A stretch of DNA of 64,000 nt. Origin: Rhizomucor pusillus (lineage: Eukaryota; Mucoromycota; Mucoromycetes; Mucorales; Lichtheimiaceae). The notes under the pieces are model-generated. The model ran no database searches and was not told where the DNA came from. It saw nothing but the letters and a program-made list of their open reading frames with translations. The stretch is taken from assembly GCA_900175165.2 (NCBI GenBank), contig FWWN02000571.1, forward strand, positions 22,451 through 86,450. Direction: 5' to 3'. A program made the translations under genes and the position numbers. Shown one piece after another: positions 58,816 to 64,000 of this stretch; positions within the stretch are counted from its first letter, which is position 1, and every line of letters starts with the position of its first letter.

Positions 58816-59019
58816 TGTGCCAAGGCAAGAAAAGCGTTTCAGGCAGGTCCAACCTCTTCCTCTTTTTCCCCGTCGCCCGCGACAGCGAATTTGGAAAAAA
58901 ATTGCGGGCCAAGCACCACCTGAGTACAATGTCGCAAAGCATTCTGGGTATATATTAGGTGTCTCTGTATTCCTGCACAGGTTTCTTCTTTTTTTTTTCA
59001 CTACTTTACAATTTCAAAC

Positions 59020-60217
59020 ATGAGTGCAAAATTTTTATACGAGGATGGACAAAGAAATATTGTCGATGAGAGTGGTAGACCTGAGCCCATGGACTACGTG
59101 TTGACCATGAACAATATGCTCTTGAAACGATTAGTTCTCATACAGTATTTGCAAAAAATGCCTGCAGAGAAATTTCCTCGAGCTAACGCGACGCAAGCAG
59201 ATAAGTCTAGAGATGAGGATTCTCGTATGAGAGATGTGACAGAAAAACGTGCATATACTTCCTACACTCTTCAAGACAAGGCTAGATTTTTCAAACTGAA
59301 GATTGAGAAGTGTAATAATGCTTCTGCTGCAGCGAAGCAATTGGGTTTTCACGTTTGCACAGCACAGAGATGGGTCAAAAGTATGAGGAGCGTCCTGACA
59401 GCATCTTTGAAAGCGGTACGTAAGAAGAAAGGTCGTAGACGCATTCTGACTGAGGAACACATAAAGGCCGTTATTGTTTTTATTGATGCTAATCTCTCTA
59501 CTATTGTCGCCGAAGTGACTGAGCAGTTAATGCAGCTCTTATACAGGCAGAGTTTCGGTCTCTGGAGAGAAATAGCCCAGAAAAGATTGAGGAACGACAT
59601 GATTGGGTTCGCAAGTGGGCACAAACGGATACGGACTTCATGACAAACTGTTTCTTGAAGAATCTGCGTTTCATATAAATATGAACCGTACGAGGGCTTG
59701 GGCTAAGAAAGGCACTTCTGCTGTTGTTACCGTGCCAACTATGAGAGCGAAGACCACGACTATATTGGGTGCGCTTCAGGTTTACTTGAAATTAGCTCGA
59801 GAATATCCAAACCTAGTAAGAAGAGAAAGACTGGACATAATCTGGATATAGCACTGGTACTGTAACAGGACACTATATTAGCTTTTTGAAAGACACTTTG
59901 GATGAAATGGACAGATATAAGGTCACTACCTTGTCGTGGACAACGCTCCTATACACAAGCTGAAGATATTGCAAAGTATATCATATCTCGAGGATATCGA
60001 TGTGTTTATCCACCTTCATATTTCTCCTGAGCTGAACCCAATTGAGCAGTTCTGGTCAGTCGTTAAGAGCAAAGTTAAACGGAACAGGCTTTTGGAAGAG
60101 ACACTGAGGACCAGAATCACTGAAGCATCTAATAATTTAGGGTTGAGCAATTTTGAAGGTTTTGTCTCTCATTCCCATAAATGCTTAGATAAGTGTCGTA
60201 ACAGAGTACAGCTCTGA
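59020..60217 (+). mobile_element. Tc1/IS630-like transposase, broken copy 1
   Basis: Three frame segments on the plus strand (59020..59643, 59603..59851, 59936..60217) together represent one DDE transposase. The first has the N-terminal helix-turn-helix (NASAAAKQLGFHVCTAQRW) and basic linker. The second has LEESAFHINMNRTRAWAKKG, where the first catalytic Asp (usual DES motif) reads Glu. The third, after frame shifts, has the second Asp (VVDNAPIH, read in the shifted frame) and the third acid in SPELNPIEQFW. Compared with copy 2 it lacks a middle stretch of several dozen codons. Copy 2 shows 34 residues between the second and third acids, the DD34E spacing of Tc1-like elements. Terminal inverted repeats were not identified. 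It is inactive by inspection. Confidence 0.85.
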
Positions 60218-60334
60218 TATGCTTCTCACCACAAAGTTTACAGTGTTTGTCCAGGGTCAGCGAAAATGGGTCAATGATCTGAAAGAGTCAAATAGAATTT
60301 TCAAACACCGCCTGCGCTATAACCATACTGCGTC

Positions 60335-60622
60335 ATGCAACCGCGAGATGTATCAAAGCAGCAAGAGAGTAACGAGGAAGATGGTGCGGAGGTTGATGGC
60401 GTTGAATCCAGCATTGCGCTCACTATACAATTGCATGTACCAGCTAGTAAGTTTACAAATCTTTCGCAATAGCAACGCTTAACAGTCATTTGCCGGCAGC
60501 ATCGAGGTGTTAAAGTAGACTTCGAGTTTATTAAGCCAAAATACACCGGCCATGGTCTACAAAATAAAATTTACCAACACTGCCTCAGCCAATTGAAAAC
60601 TTCAGCAGCATTACGAAACTGA
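60335..60622 (+). CDS. Uncertain two-exon frame between transposon copies
   Basis: Exons 60335..60446 and 60486..60622 join in phase (39-nt intron GTAAGT...ACAG) to give 82 aa, starting MQPRDVSKQQESNEEDGAEV and continuing IALTIQLHVPA, CRQHRGVKVDFEFIKPKYTG and HGLQNKIYQHCLSQLKTS before a stop. Further fragments in other frames (60713-61048) read like a continuation but contain stops. It may be the start of a decayed gene or of a transposon-borne gene. No family is recognised. Confidence 0.3.
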
Positions 60623-61268
60623 TTGCTCGTATTTGCAGTAAGTAGATTTAAATGAATCCATTGGTTGCTTATTTTATTCTACATAACAGTGGTGCCTTAT
60701 CCGGAATTTTCAATATTATCAGCAAGGAAGCCGTGAATCCATCTTGACGAAGCCCGGGCATTGGGACAAAGTTATTTCACAATTGAAGAACAGGGCGTTG
60801 TGTCAACCATCGCAATGTTAAAGAAGGTACAATGGCAACTATTTTTGCATAAGACACTGTTGCTTAAGCTATCTTTAGAAAATGTATAAGCAGCCTTCGA
60901 TCCCAAAATTGCCTCAGAAAAGGTTGAAATGATCAAACAAGAGCACGCTGTCCCCTCAGCCCTTTTAACCGACAAGTTCAAAGTTCTTGATATATTCGAG
61001 ATAATATACGTGAAACACATCAAGAATGCGGTGATGCATAGCCTTTAATTTGTAATTCTTTAAGGTTGAATGGTAACTGGGGACGAAAAGCAAAGCGAGC
61101 TCGAATATGGAGGACGTGCAACGTCGTTATAATCTTGGATGTGTTTTTGTCCGGTGGCAGTCTATACGTCTACATGATGTCTAGGGAGATAGTCCCCTCC
61201 CGAATGACGAGAGGAATCCGGGATGACAACCAGAGATTGGGACATTGTAGATATCCTAGGCGTCCGTA
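60623..61268 (+). pseudogene. Degraded coding remnants
   Basis: Short segments with protein-like composition occur in shifting plus-strand frames, for example ALSGIFNIISKEAVNPS (60712-60743), EARALGQSYFTIEEQGVVST (about 60752-60812) and AVPSALLTDKFKVLDIFEII (60952-61012), separated by stops. Some breaks might be introns (AAG|GTACAATG...CTTTAG at about 60826), but I could not build a consistent model. A decayed gene continuing from 60335 is the simplest reading. Confidence 0.3.
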
Positions 61269-61839
61269 GATTTCTCAATATACGAAAATATTCATCGACC
61301 AGATCAGTTGGACAAAGGCAAAAAAGATCGAATCAAACGCGTCAACACGATCCATCGAACCGTTTAATCTGATTGGCCAGGCGAGGCAATTGCGTTTGCA
61401 GTTCCACCATCCAAACACTTATTACCTTTGCCGTGCATCCAGCGATGCCCCAATCAGTCACTTACAACCCTGCACAGTCTTCAGCTACTGCGATTACGAA
61501 GGCGCAACGAAATCGATGGACAATGAAAACGATTCCATGATTGCGTCCCGACTTTTCCAGCGCATCGCCTATTCCGTCATTCACTCGCCTTCAGAAGCAC
61601 ACATTCACAAGAATATTGTTGCTTCGTTGCATGACGAGTGCAAAAATAATGGAAAAATCAAGAGATTATTTGGGGATCTTTTGCACCTGTTTGGCGACGA
61701 CATGGATATGCCAATCATCGGCAATAGCCATTTGAACAACCAAGTTCTGCAACACATGGCAGCATTCATGTCATCCGATATTTCCAAGGCAAATGAAACA
61801 GTGGCCAAGCGTATCCAAAAACAACTGCGCCTGTATTGA
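61269..61839 (+). CDS. Hypothetical protein exon or gene remnant
   Basis: A 190-codon open frame ending TGA at 61837-61839. The first Met inside is near 61390 by the track convention, but the frame is open from 61269 and likely begins in an upstream exon. It encodes STRSIEPFNLIGQARQLRLQ, HHPNTYYLCRASSDAP, then a helical C-terminus (MIASRLFQRIAYSVIHSPSE, LHDECKNNGKIKRLFGDLLH, DISKANETVAKRIQKQLRLY). No domain is recognised. The long open frame with balanced composition suggests coding sequence; its lack of a clear start fits the decayed upstream region. Confidence 0.45.
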
Positions 61840-62163
61840 TTCCCTCAGTCACTCCATTACCAATTTTTTTACGAGTTGTTGTATGTTGTGTTATGATGGA
61901 TAAACGGTACTAAGTCCCTTGAGACTCGAAGAAGACTGTTTTTATTTAGTAACTTCTGTCCGCCTATTTATATTACTTCGGGCTTTTCTCAGGGGGAAGG
62001 CGATTGATACCAGCTGGGCCTGATTTAGCACTGTGTTACTAGAGTATTGAGCTGTACAAATGCGATGTGGGTTTTCCTCCTCTTCCTTAACAAGTCGTTC
62101 ACCACAGTGGGGAGTTTGGAAAGGTCTAACTCTGTAGAGTCATAGTGATACGTGTCAACACAA
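61840..62163. other. Spacer inside the right-end island
   Basis: A 324-bp stretch with no coding or repeat signal recognised. Confidence 0.45.
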
Positions 62164-62310
62164 TGCAGTACAGCTTGATGTTTAATCGCAAGCGTACCGA
62201 TATAGAGAAAATGATGATGAAACAGACAAACAAACTTTGGGCAGAACGCAAATTACTACAGCAACAACGTATTCAATTAATGGAGAAAGCGCTATTAGGA
62301 CTTGAGTGAC
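62164..62310 (+). CDS. Small ORF, 48 aa, uncertain
   Basis: ATG-to-TGA frame beginning MQYSLMFNRKRTDIEKMMMK and ending EKALLGLE, with a coiled-coil-like Lys/Gln/Leu pattern. It could be a stand-alone small protein or the last exon of an upstream gene (a CAATGCAG acceptor overlaps its start). Nothing else supports it. Confidence 0.25.
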
Positions 62311-62356
62311 TGCGAAGATTTTGTCTGCGCAAATTTCAAATTGTGCTAGTCCGAAG

Positions 62357-62491
62357 GCCTTTTTTTCTCGACAGGCTCTTTTTTTCTCGACACCGAAAGA
62401 AGAGCCTGTCGAGAAAAAAAGGCGGTGTGTTGAGAAAAGAAGGCGGTGTGTCGAGAAAAAAGGCGGTGACAGGCTCTTTTTTTTCTCGACA
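62357..62491. repeat. Perfect 24-bp inverted repeat plus tandem TGTCGAG(A)nGGCGGTG units
   Basis: The left arm 62357-62380 and right arm 62400-62423 are exact reverse complements over 24 nt, with a 19-nt loop. The right arm continues into repeated TGTCGAGAAAAAAGGCGGTG-like units (about 62407, 62427 and 62449), and a direct copy of the GACAGGCTCTT-TTTTTCTCGACA word closes the block at 62468-62491. The run can form a stable hairpin. It lies 120 bp from the 3' end of transposase copy 2. Confidence 0.85.
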
Positions 62492-62610
62492 TCCTTTCGA
62501 CAAGAATCAATGTTGCATGACCGACATTGAAAAATAAAAATTGCATGTTGCTTATCTGATTACTGCTTGCCTGATTCTTATCGCTGCACTATTGACTTTT
62601 GCTGTAGCCA

Positions 62611-63777
62611 TTACATGGGTTCTCTGTTTCGACATTTATCCCAACACTTGTAAGAATGCGAAACGAAGCCTTTGAAGTGACTTTTCTCCACACTTTTGCA
62701 GGCTTCTGTAATTCTTTTTGAAAGAGTGTCTTCCTGCGAAAACCCATGACGCTTAACCGTACTCTTTGCCACTGCCCAGAACTGTTCTATTGGGTTAAGC
62801 TCAGGAGAGTAAGTAGGAAGATACACACATTTATATCCTCGGTACTCAATATACTTCTTTATGTTTTCATGCGTGTGAATGGGTGCATTATCCATAACTA
62901 CATAGTGACCTTTCATATGTGGATATTTGTCCATTTCATCGAGAGTCGTTTTTAAGAACTAATGTAGTGACCTGTTACAGTTCCTGAGCTAATATATCCA
63001 TCAGCCTTTCTCTTCTTGGCAGGTCTTGGTTTTTTCACGCGGACTGTGATCAAACCTGCGCCCAATATTGATGTTGTGTTTGCTCTCGTAGTAGAGCCTG
63101 GTAACAATAGCACGGGTACCTTTTTTGGACCAAGCTCTTGGGCGTTTCATGTTTACAAACCCAATCGTACCGCTCCTCAATCTTTGCTGGACTGTTTCTT
63201 TCGATAGAATGAAAATCTGCTTTTTTTCAACGAAAGGTTGCATTCACGTCTCATAAAGTTATAAACAGTGCAGCGCGAAACCTTAAGATCATTGAATCGT
63301 TTCAATAAATGCTCGGTCACTTCAACAACAGCCGTTTTATGCTCTTCGGTCAAGATGCATTTACGACCAACCTGCTTACAATTGTCAAAAATACTGTCAG
63401 GACACGCATTATATTGCTTAACCCATCTCTGAGCAGTTCGAATGTGAATGCCCAACTGTTTCGCTGCAGCTGACGCACTCATACACTTTTCAATCTTCAG
63501 ATAAAAAAACCTAGCTGTATCCTGGGCAGTATAGCGAACATAATTCCGTTTTATGTTTGCTTCCTTCATACGGACGTCGTCCTCTTTTGACTTTTCTACC
63601 AGCATTGGGTAGGTCTGAGAAGATTCGCTAGAAGCCGCATGTTTCAAATATTCAGAATGAGTGGCAATCGTCTCAACTACAAATCCATTCTGATCAACGA
63701 TGTAATCCATGGGTTCAGGACCACCATTCTCATCAACTACATTTCCACATCCATCTTCATAAAAATATTGTACTCAT
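62611..63777 (-). mobile_element. Tc1/IS630-like transposase, broken copy 2
   Basis: Minus-strand relative of copy 1. It starts at ATG 63777, loses frame within the first ten codons by a 1-nt deletion, then is open at 63710..63177 (helix-turn-helix SASAAAKQLGIHIRTAQRW), shifts to 63243..63001, and ends in 62934..62611 with HYVVMDNAPIHTHENIKKYI and YLPTYSPELNPIEQFWAVAK, closing HSYKCWDKCRNREPM. A deletion joins RLRSGTIGFV directly to NMKRPRAWSKKGT, removing the segment with the first catalytic Asp that copy 1 retains in mutated form. It preserves a middle region (NDLKVSRCTVYNFMRRECNL) that copy 1 has lost. It is inactive. Confidence 0.85.
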
Positions 63778-63821
63778 GTTAAATTACAAAGATTAAAAAT
63801 ACACCTGAAAAGCAGTGCCCG

Positions 63822-64000
63822 CGATTAATATTTTTCGAGTGGACAATGATTTCTAAGCTAAAAAACACGACTTCCATTTCTGAAATATGCGAAGTTGATT
63901 TTGATTGGGCAATGACTTCAATTTCGATTGTCCAGCGACTTCATTTTTGGTTGGCTAGCGACATCAATTGTGATTGGCGGCGACATCGCTTGTTGGATTC
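63822..64000. repeat. 22-23 bp tandem array running off the window
   Basis: Units begin at 63869, 63891, 63914, 63937, 63960 and 63982 and follow the pattern GACTTCAATTTTGATTGGCNAGC with substitutions; two weaker units precede them (about 63822 and 63848). The last unit is cut by the window edge. The array lies directly upstream of the start of transposase copy 2 and may be a subterminal repeat of that element or an independent minisatellite. Confidence 0.85.

Overview
This window is nuclear DNA from a filamentous fungus. The gene set is fungal: AUR1, an ANP1-type mannan polymerase subunit, a SOG2-type RAM-pathway protein, a trehalose synthase/phosphatase complex subunit, DUG3, PEX11, microsomal P450 reductase and an Nha1/Sod2-type antiporter. 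Genes are intron-rich; most introns are about 50-75 nt, with GT(A/G)AG-like donors and CTAAC-like branch sites. An early-diverging fungus (Mucoromycota) fits the protein style, but this is inference. I rebuilt 25 protein-coding gene models by hand. For the spliced genes the exon sums divide by three and splice phases agree at every junction.

Layout. 1-5.7 kb: NUP188 (minus, its C-terminus runs off the left edge). 8.2-9.3 kb: GPD1. 11.2-15.2 kb: ANP1, DUG3 and a small unknown gene (all minus). 15.3-16.5 kb: quinone oxidoreductase. 16.9-17.1 kb: a transposase relic. 18.3-19.7 kb: HSF-type regulator. 20.6-23.6 kb: secreted subtilase. 25-25.7 kb: RidA-family deaminase (minus). 26.1-29.7 kb: 15-exon trehalose complex subunit. 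29.9-32.1 kb: Na+/H+ antiporter (minus). 33-34.8 kb: WW-domain protein (minus). 36-38.4 kb: SOG2-like and OXLD1-like genes. 38.5-42 kb: P450 reductase and a DapA-family aldolase (minus). 42.3-46.3 kb: PPR protein and PEX11 (minus). 46.6 kb: candidate 36-aa microprotein. 47.3-49.4 kb: NAD kinase. 49.5-51.2 kb: BFR1 (minus). 52-52.8 kb: membrane-anchored unknown. 55-56.2 kb: AUR1. 56.8-58.8 kb: Nudix hydrolase and NAA50 (minus). The right end (59-64 kb) is an accessory island: two broken copies of one Tc1/IS630-like transposon in opposite orientation, degraded reading frames between them, a perfect 24-bp inverted repeat and a 22-23 bp tandem array at the edge.

The genes are mostly housekeeping and do not form a pathway cluster. 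Loose themes are NADP(H) redox metabolism (P450 reductase, NAD kinase, quinone reductase), cell surface and secretory functions (ANP1, AUR1, SOG2-like, BFR1, subtilase) and stress/osmolyte metabolism (GPD1, trehalose complex subunit, HSF factor, antiporter). I saw no new defence-type or biosynthetic system. The most unusual signals are five GC-AG introns with the identical donor GCAAGT among 77 reconstructed introns, 15-nt and 19-nt microexons, a phosphatase domain that has lost one aspartate of its DxD motif, and two transposase copies that carry different deletions.
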